Assembly (NCBI RefSeq): GCF_028435365.1
Contig: NZ_JAGTJJ010000004.1
Location: forward strand, 389,055-453,054
Source of the DNA: Polyangium jinanense
GTDB taxonomy: Bacteria; Myxococcota; Polyangia; Polyangiales; Polyangiaceae
Direction: 5' to 3'
DNA: 64,000 bases
Shown: in pieces, positions 17,077 to 25,194 of the stretch
How positions within the stretch are numbered: position 1 is the stretch's first letter
How the letters are laid out: every line of letters begins with the position of its first letter
Made by a program: the position numbers and the translations under genes
The notes under the pieces: model-generated
Database searches by the model: none
The model's input: only the letters and a program-made list of their open reading frames with translations
Told to the model about the DNA's origin: nothing

Positions 17077-17424
17077 TCAATCCTTGCTCGTGCCGACGGA
17101 CCCGCTCGCGCGCCCCGAAGCGTCGATCGAATAACAGAAGGTGCTTTTCGAGGAGGAGAACGGCAGGCGGGTGACGCTGCCGCTGCAGGTCGAGGCGCCC
17201 TTCTTCCCCTCGAAACTCCAGTCGAACAGCCCCGACGGCGAGACCTTGAGGTCGGTATACCCTTCCTCCGCGAGGGAGGCGCGAACGCTCGAAAAACCCA
17301 TGCCCCAGTAGAGCGGGAGGATCAAGATCACGCCGCCGACGATGAGCAGCTTTTTCTTGCGCTGGTTCGCCGCGGCTTGCTCGAGCGCGGCGATGTCGGG
17401 ATCGTTCTGGAGCGAGGAGTCCAT
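17077..17424 (-). CDS. Small single-pass membrane protein
   Basis: A 115-residue protein with an N-terminal acidic/helical part, one transmembrane segment LLIVGGVILILPLYWGMGF near 25-43, and an exported C-terminal domain with two Cys (STCSGSV, STFCYS). ATG at 17424 is preferred over the upstream alternative at 17463. It just precedes, and with some starts overlaps, the oxidoreductase gene. Function unknown. Confidence 0.6.
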   Translation of the reverse strand: MDSSLQNDPDIAALEQAAANQRKKKLLIVGGVILILPLYWGMGFSSVRASLAEEGYTDLKVSPSGLFDWSFEGKKGASTCSGSVTRLPFSSSKSTFCYSIDASGRASGSVGTSKD

Positions 17425-17483
17425 GGCCTCGCGTACCACACCGCCCCCGCGTGCGTTAGTCAAGAGGATTTCAACGAATCATT

Positions 17484-18905
17484 TCACTCGGGCTCGGCGC
17501 TGCGGGTCGGGCGGGACAGCGCGGCGGCTCGGCGCACGGCGCTGCCGTCGTCGCTGAGCTTTCGAATCGCGAAGGCGAGGCCGTCGCGCAACGTCGCCAG
17601 CGTGCGTACGCGCGATAGGTCGAGGCCGAGGGAAACCATCGTCTGCGCGACGTTCGGGCGAATCCCGGTGATGATTCCTTCCGCTCCGAGGAGGCGGACC
17701 GCCGTGATGATGTTCAGCATATGGCCGGCCGTGGCCGTATCGACGACGTCGACGCCCGTCAAATCGAGGATCGCGAAGCGCGCCTGGGTGCGCGAGACCT
17801 CGGCGAGCAGGTCGTCCGTGACCCGCGCGGCGCGCCGGCTGTCGACGACGCCCACCATCGGGAGCGTGAGGACGTTGTCCCAGACCTGGATGATCGGGGT
17901 CTCCAGGTTGAAAATGACCTCCTGCTGCCGTTGAATGACGGCGAGTTTCGCTTCGAGCTCCGCTTTGGCCTGATGCGCCTCGGTGACGTTCAAGCTCAGG
18001 CCGAGAACACCCGAGACCTCCTTGTCGTCCTCGCCGAACGGGATGACCCAGTTGTCCCAGAAGGTACCGTTCGTCTGCGTGCGATCGTACGCCGCGCTGC
18101 CCAGGAGGGCGCGCTGCACGAGGCGATCGCCCGGGGAAATCTCGAAGATGTTTTTTCCTACGAGCGAGCCCCGTTCGAATCCAGCGGCCGGGCAGCCCTG
18201 ACCGTCGTGGAACGTGAAGTCCCCTTTCTTGTCGGTCACCCAGACGACCACGTCGAGCTGGTCGAGGAGGCTCTGGAGGATCCGCGCCATACGGAGCCTC
18301 TCTTTTTCGGCGGTGAGCCGCTCCTCCTCGGCGCGCAGCCTTTGCTCGCGCTCGGCCTCGTAGCGCCTTCGCTCCCCGAGGTCGCGGCAGACGGCGACGG
18401 CGCCGCAGAGATCGCCGTCTGCGTCGCGGATTCCGCGCGCCGAGCATTCGATGTACCTGCCCGCCGGCAGTTGCTCGCTCCGCACGAAGAACTCGACGGC
18501 GTCGACGCTCTCGCCCTGCAAGGCCCGGACGAGCGGCATTTCGTGCGTCGGGAAGGGCGTCACGCCATCCAGATGGTAGATGCCATAACGCATCGACCAC
18601 TCCGTGGGCATGACCTCGCTCCGCTCCCCGAAGATCGACGTCGCGACGGCGTTGAAATGAAGAAGGCGGCCCGCGCCGTCGCAGACCACCACACCGTCGG
18701 CCAGGCTGTGAATGGCCGCGCGGAGGAGCCGCGTCTCGCCGTCCTGGTCGGACGGACTCCCGTTCTTGTGGTGGCCATTCGTCTGGTGTCCATTCGTATA
18801 GTGGCCATTCGTCATGGCGGGCGCCTGCTCGGCGAGACGTGCTTCGAGCTCGGCGACCCGCGCGCGCAACTCCGCGCACTCCTGTTCAAAGGCAATAGAC
18901 GACAC
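17484..18905 (-). CDS. PAS-PAS-STAS stress-response regulator (RsbR-like), paralog 1
   Basis: A 473-residue cytoplasmic protein. N-terminal coiled coil (ELRARVAELEARL), a TNGH tandem repeat at about 32-49, two PAS domains (IHSLADGVVVCDGAGRLLHFN; then LLDQLDVVVWVTDKKGDFTF) joined by a long Arg/Glu coiled coil, and a C-terminal RsbR/STAS domain with PIIQVWDNVLTLPMVGVVDS and FAILDLTGVDVVDTATAGH, where the conserved Thr/Ser follow the pattern of phosphorylatable stressosome proteins. The GTG at 18905 is chosen: it follows GGGGGAGGACAGC and sits downstream of the predicted promoter, which excludes the longer start at 18962. The paralog next door is the second copy. Confidence 0.88.
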   Translation of the reverse strand: MSSIAFEQECAELRARVAELEARLAEQAPAMTNGHYTNGHQTNGHHKNGSPSDQDGETRLLRAAIHSLADGVVVCDGAGRLLHFNAVATSIFGERSEVMPTEWSMRYGIYHLDGVTPFPTHEMPLVRALQGESVDAVEFFVRSEQLPAGRYIECSARGIRDADGDLCGAVAVCRDLGERRRYEAEREQRLRAEEERLTAEKERLRMARILQSLLDQLDVVVWVTDKKGDFTFHDGQGCPAAGFERGSLVGKNIFEISPGDRLVQRALLGSAAYDRTQTNGTFWDNWVIPFGEDDKEVSGVLGLSLNVTEAHQAKAELEAKLAVIQRQQEVIFNLETPIIQVWDNVLTLPMVGVVDSRRAARVTDDLLAEVSRTQARFAILDLTGVDVVDTATAGHMLNIITAVRLLGAEGIITGIRPNVAQTMVSLGLDLSRVRTLATLRDGLAFAIRKLSDDGSAVRRAAALSRPTRSAEPE

Positions 18906-18962
18906 GCTGTCCTCCCCCCTCGGTCCCACGTGAATGAGGGCGCGAGACCGATTGTCGTTCAC

Positions 18963-18990
18963 GTTATCGGTGAACCCGTGGCGGTGTCAA
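18963..18990 (-). promoter_or_regulatory. Predicted sigma-70-type promoter of STAS paralog 1
   Basis: On the minus strand TTGACA at 18990-18985 and GATAAC at 18968-18963, with a 16-base spacer. TSS would be near 18956, leaving a leader of about 50 bases. The -35 lies in a GTCAA/TGAC near-inverted repeat shared with the promoter of the paralog. Confidence 0.6.
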
Positions 18991-19102
18991 CGGACTGACG
19001 GCGTCGAAGACGTGCGCTCGAATTCGCGGCGCCGCCCGCAAGTCGGGATTTGCCTGATTGGAGGATACTCGTGAGGACGGGGGGATTCGTGCGTGGCGCG
19101 AT

Positions 19103-20488
19103 TCAACCGGGCCGGGAGCTGCGGGCCTTTTGCGCTCCGGCCCCGAACCTGCCGCCGGCGGCCCCGTTGAGCTCTCGAATGACGAGGGACAGGCCGTCGC
19201 GCAACGTCGCCAGCGTGCGCACGCGTGACAGATCGAGGCCGAGGGAGATCATGGTCTGGGCGATGTTCGGGCGAATCCCCGTGATGATCCCTTCCGCCCC
19301 GAGGAGGCGAACGGCCGCGATGATATTGAGGATGTGGCCGGCCGTGGCCGTATCGACCACGTCGACGCCCGTCAAATCGAGGATCGCGAAGCGCGCTTGC
19401 GTGCGCGAGACCTCGGCGAGGACGTTGTCCGTGACCCGCGCGGCGCGCTGGCTGTCGACGACGCCCACCATCGGCAGCGTGAGGACGCGGTCCCAGACCT
19501 GGATGATCGGGGTCTCCAGATTGAAGATGACCTCCTGCTGCCGCTGAATGAGGGCGAGTTTCGCTTCGAGCTCCAGCTTGACGTGATAGGCCTCGGTGAC
19601 GTTCAGGCTCAGGCCGATGACACCCGAGGGCTTCCCGTCGTCGTTCATCGGAATGGCCCAATGCTCCCAGGCGACCCCGTGGGCCTCGTTGCGGTCGTGC
19701 CCAGGGACACCCGCCGACAATGCGCGGTGGATGAGCATGTCGTCGGGGTAGACCTCGTGGGCACTCTTGCCGACGAGCCAGCCCCGCGCGAGGCCGGCCG
19801 ACTCGGCGCCGCGACCATCGTGGAACGTGAAGACGCCTTTTTCGTCGGTCGCCCAGACGATGATGTCGAGGTGATCGAGCAGGCTCCTCAGGATCCGCGC
19901 CATGCGGAGCCGCTCGTTCTCGGCGGCGAGCCGCTCCTCCTCGGCGCGGAGCCGCCGCTCGCGCTCGGCCTCGTATCGCCTGCGCTCGCCGAGGTCGCGG
20001 CACACGACCACGGCGCCGCAGATAGCCCCGCTCGCGTCGCGAATGCAACGCGCAGAGCATTCGACGTACAGGCAGGCCGGCAGGCCCTCCCTTCGCACGA
20101 CGAGCTCGATGCCGTCGACGCTCTCGCCCCGGAGTGCACGATGGGACGGCAGCTCGTCCGCCGGGATGTGGGTCACGCCATCCGGATAAAAGAGGCCGTA
20201 TCGCGTCGACAGCGCCTCGGAGGTGACCTCTCTCGATAGCTCGCCGAAGATCTGCGTCGCAGCGGCGTTGAAGTGGATGGTGCGGCCCTCGCGGTTGCAG
20301 ATCACCACGGCGTCGGCGAGGTTATGCAGCGCCGCCCGGAGGAGCCGCGTCTCGGCTTCGTGATCGGCGGGGATCGCCTCGCGATGGTGGCCATTCGTCG
20401 CGACGGGCGATCGAGCAGCGAGTCGCGCCTCCAGCTCGGCGACCCGCGCGCGGAGCGCCGCGTACTCGTTTTCCATCGGAAGATACAC
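19103..20488 (-). CDS. PAS-PAS-STAS stress-response regulator (RsbR-like), paralog 2
   Basis: A 461-residue paralog of the preceding gene with the same architecture: N-terminal coiled coil, PAS (LHNLADAVVICNREGRTIHFN), a middle coiled coil, PAS (LLDHLDIIVWATDEKGVFTF), and the STAS domain (IIQVWDRVLTLPMVGVVDSQ, AILDLTGVDVVDTATAGH). Only one TNGH remains of the repeat tract. The GTG at 20488 has the same GGGGGAGGACAGC context as paralog 1, evidence of duplication including 5' regulatory DNA. Its stop lies about 200 bases upstream of paralog 1's start. Both probably act as sensor-type STAS proteins; no partner kinase (RsbT-like) is in the window. Confidence 0.88.
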   Translation of the reverse strand: MYLPMENEYAALRARVAELEARLAARSPVATNGHHREAIPADHEAETRLLRAALHNLADAVVICNREGRTIHFNAAATQIFGELSREVTSEALSTRYGLFYPDGVTHIPADELPSHRALRGESVDGIELVVRREGLPACLYVECSARCIRDASGAICGAVVVCRDLGERRRYEAERERRLRAEEERLAAENERLRMARILRSLLDHLDIIVWATDEKGVFTFHDGRGAESAGLARGWLVGKSAHEVYPDDMLIHRALSAGVPGHDRNEAHGVAWEHWAIPMNDDGKPSGVIGLSLNVTEAYHVKLELEAKLALIQRQQEVIFNLETPIIQVWDRVLTLPMVGVVDSQRAARVTDNVLAEVSRTQARFAILDLTGVDVVDTATAGHILNIIAAVRLLGAEGIITGIRPNIAQTMISLGLDLSRVRTLATLRDGLSLVIRELNGAAGGRFGAGAQKARSSRPG

Positions 20489-20892
20489 GCTGTCCTCCCC
20501 CTCGCGTCCGCGCAGATGGAGTCGAATCCAATCACCCTACGAACACGTCGCAACCTCGTCAACGGATTGACGCGTCGGAGACGTGCCTGCCAGCGCCGCG
20601 CAACGCTTGTGCATGTGCGATGGCTCTGCGCACGATTTCGACTCTGCATAAAGGATGGGTCCACATCGCGCCCTGGACGAACGGTCGACCCGGCTCGTCA
20701 CGTGTTATCGCGGCGCGCACGCGCCCACGCTCGGGCAAGCGCCGCGGCTTCCCGGCCGCTCGGGATCCGCCGACCGACTTCGGCACGGCGACGTTTGCTG
20801 CCCCACGTTCTAACCCGACATCCGGGTGAGAATCGTCACGTTCGTCATCGATGGGCTTGGACGCGGGCGACGGTTTCAGGCATGAGCACGCC
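20489..20892. other. Intergenic region between STAS paralog 2 and dehydrogenase
   Basis: About 400 bases upstream of two divergent genes. It contains the predicted promoter of the STAS gene at 20534-20562. Beyond that I see only short open frames without homology or ribosome sites; the promoter of the plus-strand dehydrogenase gene is not obvious. Confidence 0.5.
20534..20562 (-). promoter_or_regulatory. Predicted promoter of STAS paralog 2
   Basis: On the minus strand TTGACG at 20562-20557, 17-base spacer, TAGGGT at 20539-20534. The -35 is one arm of the palindrome GTCAA CGGA TTGAC at 20558-20571, and the wider sequence is copied upstream of paralog 1. Confidence 0.55.
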
Positions 20893-23349
20893 ATGTCCGT
20901 ACCGGTTCTGCCGAAACGCGCGCGTGTCGTCGTCGTCGGTGGCGGGGTCATTGGCTGCTCCGTCGCCTACCATCTGGCTCACATGGGCTGGAAGGACGTG
21001 GTCCTGCTCGAACGGGACCGCCTCACCTCCGGCACGACCTGGCATGCCGCCGGGCTCATCGTGACGTTCGGCTCGACGTCGGAGACGTCGACCGAGATGC
21101 GCAAGTACACGCGCGACCTTTACACGCGCCTCGAAGCGGAGACGGGCCTCGGCACCGGGTTCAAGCCGGTCGGGTTCATCGAGGTCGCGGCGGATCCGGA
21201 CCGGCTCGAGGAGTACCGGCGCGTCTCGGCGTTCAACCGCCACTGCGGCGTCGACGTGCACGAGATCTCGCCCTCGCAGGTGAAGGAGCTCTTCCCGCTC
21301 GCGCGGACCGACGACATCCTGGCCGGCTTCTATGTGAAGGAGGACGGCCAGGCGAACCCGGTCGACATCACGATGGCGCTCGCGAAGGGCGCGAAGATGC
21401 AAGGCGCGACGATCCTCGAAAACGTGCCCTGCACCGGGGTGCTCACGAAGCGCGGCGCCGTCGCCGGCGTGCAGACGCCGTTCGGCGACATCGAGGCCGA
21501 GTGTGTGGTGAACTGCGCGGGCATGTGGGCGCGGCAGCTCGGCGCGAAATCGGGCGTCAACATCCCGCTGCAATCGGCCGAGCATTATTACCTGATCACG
21601 GCCAAGATCCCCGACCTGCCGAAATCGATGCCGGTGCTCGAGGATCCTGGCTCGTACGGGTATTACCGCGAGGAGGTCGGCGGCTTGATGGTGGGCCTCT
21701 TCGAGCCCGTCTGCGCGCCGTGGAAGATCGAGGGCGTGCCGGATGATTTTTCCTTCGGCGAGATCACCCCGGACTGGGATCGAATGGGCCCCTATGTCGA
21801 GAAGGCGATGCGGCGCGTGCCCGTCACGCTGGAGGTGGGCGTCCGCAAGTTCTTCTGCGGCCCCGAGAGCTTCACGCCCGACCTCGCGCCGGTCGTCGGC
21901 GAGGCGCCCGAGCTCAAGAATTACTTCGTCGCCGCGGGCTTGAACTCGATCGGCATTCTCACGGGCGGCGGCCTCGGGCGCGTGCTCGCGCACTGGATCA
22001 TCAACGGCCGGCCCGACGTGGACGTCACGGGGATGAACATCGACCGGCTTCACACGTACCAGGCGAACCCCGAATACCGCCGCACGCGCACCGTCGAGTC
22101 GCTCGGGATGGTCTATCAATGCCATTACCCGACGCGTTCGATGCAAACGGCGCGCGGCGCGAAGACCTCCGCCATTCACGAGAGGCTCGCAGCCCAGGGC
22201 GCCTATTTCAAGGACGTGAGCGGCTGGGAAGGCGCGGACTGGTATGCGCCGCCCGGCGTCCCGCCGAAGGTGGAGCGCCTCTCGTGGGGCCGGCAAAACT
22301 GGTTTTCGTACTGGGAAGCCGAACACCGCGCCTGCCGCGAGGGCGTGATCCTCATGGACATGTCGTTCATGGCGAAATTCCTGGTGCAGGGCCGGGACGC
22401 GGGCAAGCTGCTCGATTACATCTCCGCGAACAGCGTCGACGGCGCGCCGGGCGTGATCACGTACACGCAATGGCTGAACGCGGGCGGCACGATCGAGGCG
22501 GATCTCACGGTCACGAAGCTCGACGACGAGCGATACTGGGTCGTCGCCTCGGACACGGCGCACCGCCACGTGCTCACGTGGATGCGACGGCATGCGTTGC
22601 CCGACATGCACGCATTCGTGACGGACGTGACCTCGGGTTATGCGCAGATCAACATTCAGGGCCCGCGGTCGCGCGAGCTCATGCAAATGGTCACGTCGCA
22701 GGACATGTCGAACGAGGCGTTCCCGTTCCGCGCCGCGCAGGAGATCGACATCGGGTTCGCCCGCGCGCTCTGCGTGCGTATCACGTACCTGGGCGAGCTC
22801 GGCTACGAGCTCTACATCCCCACGGAGCAGGCTACGCACGTCTATGATCGCCTCGTCGAGGCGGGCAAGCGCGTGGACCTCAAGCACGCCGGGCTCAAGG
22901 CGCTGGCGAGCCTCCGCATGGAGAAGGGCTACCGCGATTACGGGCACGACATCGACAACACCGATTCGGTGTTGGAAGCGGGGCTCGGCTTCGCGGTCGA
23001 CCTGAAGAAGCCGGACTTCCTCGGCCGGGAAGCGGTGCTCGCGAAAAAAGCCGCGGGGCCGCTCAAGCGCCGAATCGTGCAGGTGCTCGTGAAGGATCCG
23101 GAGCCCTTGATGTTCCACGCGGAGGTCGTGCGTCGCAATGGAAAGCCCATCGGCTACGTGCGCGCGGCTTCGTACGGGCATACCGTGGGCGGCGCGGTCG
23201 GCCTCGTCATGGTGGAGGCCGGCGAGCCCATCGACACGAAGTACCTCGAGAACGCCACGTGGGAGGTCGACATCGCCGGCAAGCTCTATCCGGCCGTCGC
23301 CTCGCTCAAGCCGCTCTACGATCCCGAGGCGAAGCGCGTGAAGGCGTGA
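20893..23349 (+). CDS. Sarcosine/dimethylglycine dehydrogenase-like FAD enzyme with GcvT domain
   Basis: An 818-residue protein. N-terminal FAD-binding DAO domain: VVVVGGGVIGCSVAYHLA near 11-28, and TSGTTWHAAGLI near 45-56, where the His is the usual site of covalent FAD linkage in this family. The C-terminal half (from about 430) is a GcvT/aminomethyltransferase-like folate domain (YWVVASDTAHRHVLTWMR, YGELGYELYIP-type segment, GVRIMRMEKGY-like LRMEKGYRDYGHDID). Such fusions demethylate sarcosine or dimethylglycine, passing formaldehyde to tetrahydrofolate. ATG at 20893 is preferred over the upstream ATG at 20851. It is followed by the TetR gene, 58 bases on. Confidence 0.9.
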   Translation: MSVPVLPKRARVVVVGGGVIGCSVAYHLAHMGWKDVVLLERDRLTSGTTWHAAGLIVTFGSTSETSTEMRKYTRDLYTRLEAETGLGTGFKPVGFIEVAADPDRLEEYRRVSAFNRHCGVDVHEISPSQVKELFPLARTDDILAGFYVKEDGQANPVDITMALAKGAKMQGATILENVPCTGVLTKRGAVAGVQTPFGDIEAECVVNCAGMWARQLGAKSGVNIPLQSAEHYYLITAKIPDLPKSMPVLEDPGSYGYYREEVGGLMVGLFEPVCAPWKIEGVPDDFSFGEITPDWDRMGPYVEKAMRRVPVTLEVGVRKFFCGPESFTPDLAPVVGEAPELKNYFVAAGLNSIGILTGGGLGRVLAHWIINGRPDVDVTGMNIDRLHTYQANPEYRRTRTVESLGMVYQCHYPTRSMQTARGAKTSAIHERLAAQGAYFKDVSGWEGADWYAPPGVPPKVERLSWGRQNWFSYWEAEHRACREGVILMDMSFMAKFLVQGRDAGKLLDYISANSVDGAPGVITYTQWLNAGGTIEADLTVTKLDDERYWVVASDTAHRHVLTWMRRHALPDMHAFVTDVTSGYAQINIQGPRSRELMQMVTSQDMSNEAFPFRAAQEIDIGFARALCVRITYLGELGYELYIPTEQATHVYDRLVEAGKRVDLKHAGLKALASLRMEKGYRDYGHDIDNTDSVLEAGLGFAVDLKKPDFLGREAVLAKKAAGPLKRRIVQVLVKDPEPLMFHAEVVRRNGKPIGYVRAASYGHTVGGAVGLVMVEAGEPIDTKYLENATWEVDIAGKLYPAVASLKPLYDPEAKRVKA

Positions 23350-23366
23350 GCCCTCGCGGGCGATGC

Positions 23367-23395
23367 TTGACAGACCAGTCCAGAACGGTTAGAAC
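23367..23395 (+). promoter_or_regulatory. Promoter of TetR gene
   Basis: TTGACA at 23367-23372, 17-base spacer, TAGAAC at 23390-23395. A TSS near 23402 would leave only about 6 bases before the ATG at 23408, so the mRNA would be nearly leaderless; no ribosome-binding sequence is visible. Confidence 0.65.
23373..23386. promoter_or_regulatory. Candidate TetR operator, copy 1
   Basis: GACCAGTCCAGAAC inside the promoter spacer. The reverse complement of copy 2 (24033-24046) differs at only two of 14 positions. Placement between -35 and -10 fits repression by the adjacent TetR protein. Confidence 0.5.
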
Positions 23396-23407
23396 TTCCG
23401 TGCGAGC

Positions 23408-23992
23408 ATGGCACGCCCGAAGGAGTTCGACCGCGACGACGTGGTGAAGCGGGCCATGGCCGTCTTCTGGGAGAAGGGGTACGAGGCGACCTCGACGGAG
23501 GATCTCTTGCGCGCGATGGGCATCGGGCGCCAGAGCATGTACGACACCTTCGGCGACAAACGTCGCCTCTACCTCGAAGCGCTGCAGCGGTATCAAGCGG
23601 AGAGCGGCGCGCAGCTCATCGAGCGCCTCCAGGCCGGGGAATCACCGCTCCGGGCGATCGAAGAGGTCTTGATGGCCGTCGCCGCCGAGACGCCCGCCGA
23701 ACGGGCGAGGGGCTGCATGTACGTGAGCTCCATCGTGGAGCTCGCGCAAAAAGATCCTGAAGTCGCGTCGCTCGCGAGGTCCGGGACGATCCTCTGCGAG
23801 ACCGCGTTTGAACGGATCGTGCGGGAAGCCAAGCGCAAGGGCGAGGTCGATCGGTGCGTCGACGAGCGGAAAGTCGCGCGCTTCCTGCTCGCCACGGTGC
23901 AAGGCCTGCGGGTCATGGCGAAAGGGGGAGCCACGCCCGAGGCTCTCCGCGACATCGTCGCCGTCGCGCTCACCTCCCTGAAATCTCGTTAG
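23408..23992 (+). CDS. TetR-family transcription regulator
   Basis: A 194-residue repressor. Helix-turn-helix at about 10-50: DVVKRAMAVFWEKGYEATSTEDLLRAMGI then the recognition helix RQSMYDTFGDKRRLYLEAL. The C-terminal ligand and dimer domain contains the conserved-looking GCMYVSSIVELAQ segment of the TetR_C/AcrR-type group. It sits between two copies of a related 14-base site, one in its own promoter and one in front of the aldo/keto reductase gene, so it probably controls both. The inducer is unknown; carbonyl compounds are a guess from the reductase. Confidence 0.92.
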   Translation: MARPKEFDRDDVVKRAMAVFWEKGYEATSTEDLLRAMGIGRQSMYDTFGDKRRLYLEALQRYQAESGAQLIERLQAGESPLRAIEEVLMAVAAETPAERARGCMYVSSIVELAQKDPEVASLARSGTILCETAFERIVREAKRKGEVDRCVDERKVARFLLATVQGLRVMAKGGATPEALRDIVAVALTSLKSR

Positions 23993-24032
23993 TTCGTGCG
24001 CGGGCGCGAGGACGCCCGCGTTCGTTTGCTTG

Positions 24033-24046
24033 ATTCTGGACTGATC
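24033..24046. promoter_or_regulatory. Candidate TetR operator, copy 2
   Basis: ATTCTGGACTGATC, the inverted near-copy of the site at 23373, upstream of the aldo/keto reductase start at 24070. Inside the extended site there is the palindrome TGGA CTGA TCCA (24037-24048). Confidence 0.5.
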
Positions 24047-24069
24047 CATCAACAACCAAGGAGTCCGCG

Positions 24070-25152
24070 ATGTCTCTCGATCGATACTATCTGCTCGGCC
24101 GCTCGGGTCTTCGTGTCAGCCGCCTGGCCCTCGGGACCATGACGTTCGGCACCGACGGGGCCTGGGGCGCGTGGGGTTCGTCCGAAGAAACCGCCCGCGC
24201 CGTCTTCGACCGGTACCTCGACGCAGGCGGCAACTTCCTCGATACCGCGGACCTCTACACGCGAGGGACCAGCGAGACCATGCTCGGCAAGTTCATCGCC
24301 GAGCGCGGCGCGCGGGATCGCGTCGTTTTGACCACCAAGTACACCTACGGCCTCGACACGGGCAACCCCAACGCCGGCGGCAACGGCCGCAAGAACATGA
24401 TCCGCGCGGTGGAGGCATCGCTCCGGCGGCTCGGGACCGATTACATCGATCTTTACCTCCTGCACACGTGGGATCGCCTCACGCCCGCCGAGGAGGTGGT
24501 CCGCACGTTCGACGATCTCGTACGCGCGGGAAAGATCCGTTACGCCGGTCTGTCCGACGTGCCCGCCTGGTATGCCGCGCGCGCGCAGACGTTCGCCGAG
24601 GCGCACGCGCTCGCGCCGCTCGTCAACCTGCAGCTCCAGTACTCACTCGTGGAGCGCCACATCGAGCACGAATTCGTGCCGCTCGCGCAGACGCTCGGCA
24701 TGGGCATCACCGCGTGGAGCCCGCTCGGCGGTGGTCTGCTCTCGGGCAAATACCGGCCGAGCGAGGGCCGCGGCGAGGGCGAGGGGCGGCTCACGAAGAA
24801 CGATGCCGGCACCCAGCTCGGGCTGTTCACGGAGCACAACTGGGGCGTCGTGGCGGCCGTGGAAACGGCATCGAAGGAGCTCGGCCGCAGCATGGCGCAG
24901 GTGGCGTTGAACTGGACGGCGACGCAGCCGGGCGTCGGCTCGGTGATCCTGGGCGCGACCAAGCTCGCGCAGCTCGAGGACAACCTCGCCGCGCTCGATT
25001 TCGAGATTCCGGCCGAGCTGCGCCGGGCGCTCGATCAGGCGAGCGCGCTCCCGCCGCCGTTTCCTTACAAAATGTTCGGCGATGCGTACCAGACGATGCT
25101 GCACGGCGGGGCTTCCGTGAGCGACAAACCGGTGGGGTATACGCGGCCGTGA
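24070..25152 (+). CDS. Aldo/keto reductase
   Basis: A 360-residue NADPH-dependent oxidoreductase of the TIM-barrel aldo/keto reductase superfamily. Catalytic tetrad visible: D58 and Y63 in FLDTADLYTRG, K90 in LTTKYTY, H132 in LYLLHTWD. The region GGVGSVILGATKLAQLEDNLAAL near 298-320 is the NADPH 2'-phosphate and adenine site. Sequences of this kind reduce aldehydes, ketones or sugars. Its start follows CCAAGGAGTCCGCG (AAGGAG ribosome site). Probably repressed by the adjacent TetR protein. Confidence 0.93.
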   Translation: MSLDRYYLLGRSGLRVSRLALGTMTFGTDGAWGAWGSSEETARAVFDRYLDAGGNFLDTADLYTRGTSETMLGKFIAERGARDRVVLTTKYTYGLDTGNPNAGGNGRKNMIRAVEASLRRLGTDYIDLYLLHTWDRLTPAEEVVRTFDDLVRAGKIRYAGLSDVPAWYAARAQTFAEAHALAPLVNLQLQYSLVERHIEHEFVPLAQTLGMGITAWSPLGGGLLSGKYRPSEGRGEGEGRLTKNDAGTQLGLFTEHNWGVVAAVETASKELGRSMAQVALNWTATQPGVGSVILGATKLAQLEDNLAALDFEIPAELRRALDQASALPPPFPYKMFGDAYQTMLHGGASVSDKPVGYTRP

Positions 25153-25166
25153 GCGGATGAAAGGGG

Positions 25167-25194
25167 GCCGGCGGATCAGTCTTCTTGCGCCGGC
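25167..25194. terminator. Weak hairpin between convergent genes
   Basis: GCCGGCG at 25167-25173 pairs with CGCCGGC at 25188-25194. It overlaps the end of the MscS gene and has no T-tract, so any termination role would be partial. Confidence 0.3.

Noticed and set aside
18906..18962. N-terminal extension of STAS paralog 1 to the GTG at 18962
   Set aside because: It would start upstream of the predicted transcription start, and the paralog's matching context points to 18905.
20620..20829. A 69-codon frame in the 20.5-kb intergenic region
   Set aside because: No ribosome site and no recognisable domain.
20845..23181. A 778-codon minus-strand frame opposite the dehydrogenase
   Set aside because: Complements the strongly recognised FAD/GcvT gene; its translation is Arg/His/Leu-rich as expected for an antisense frame.
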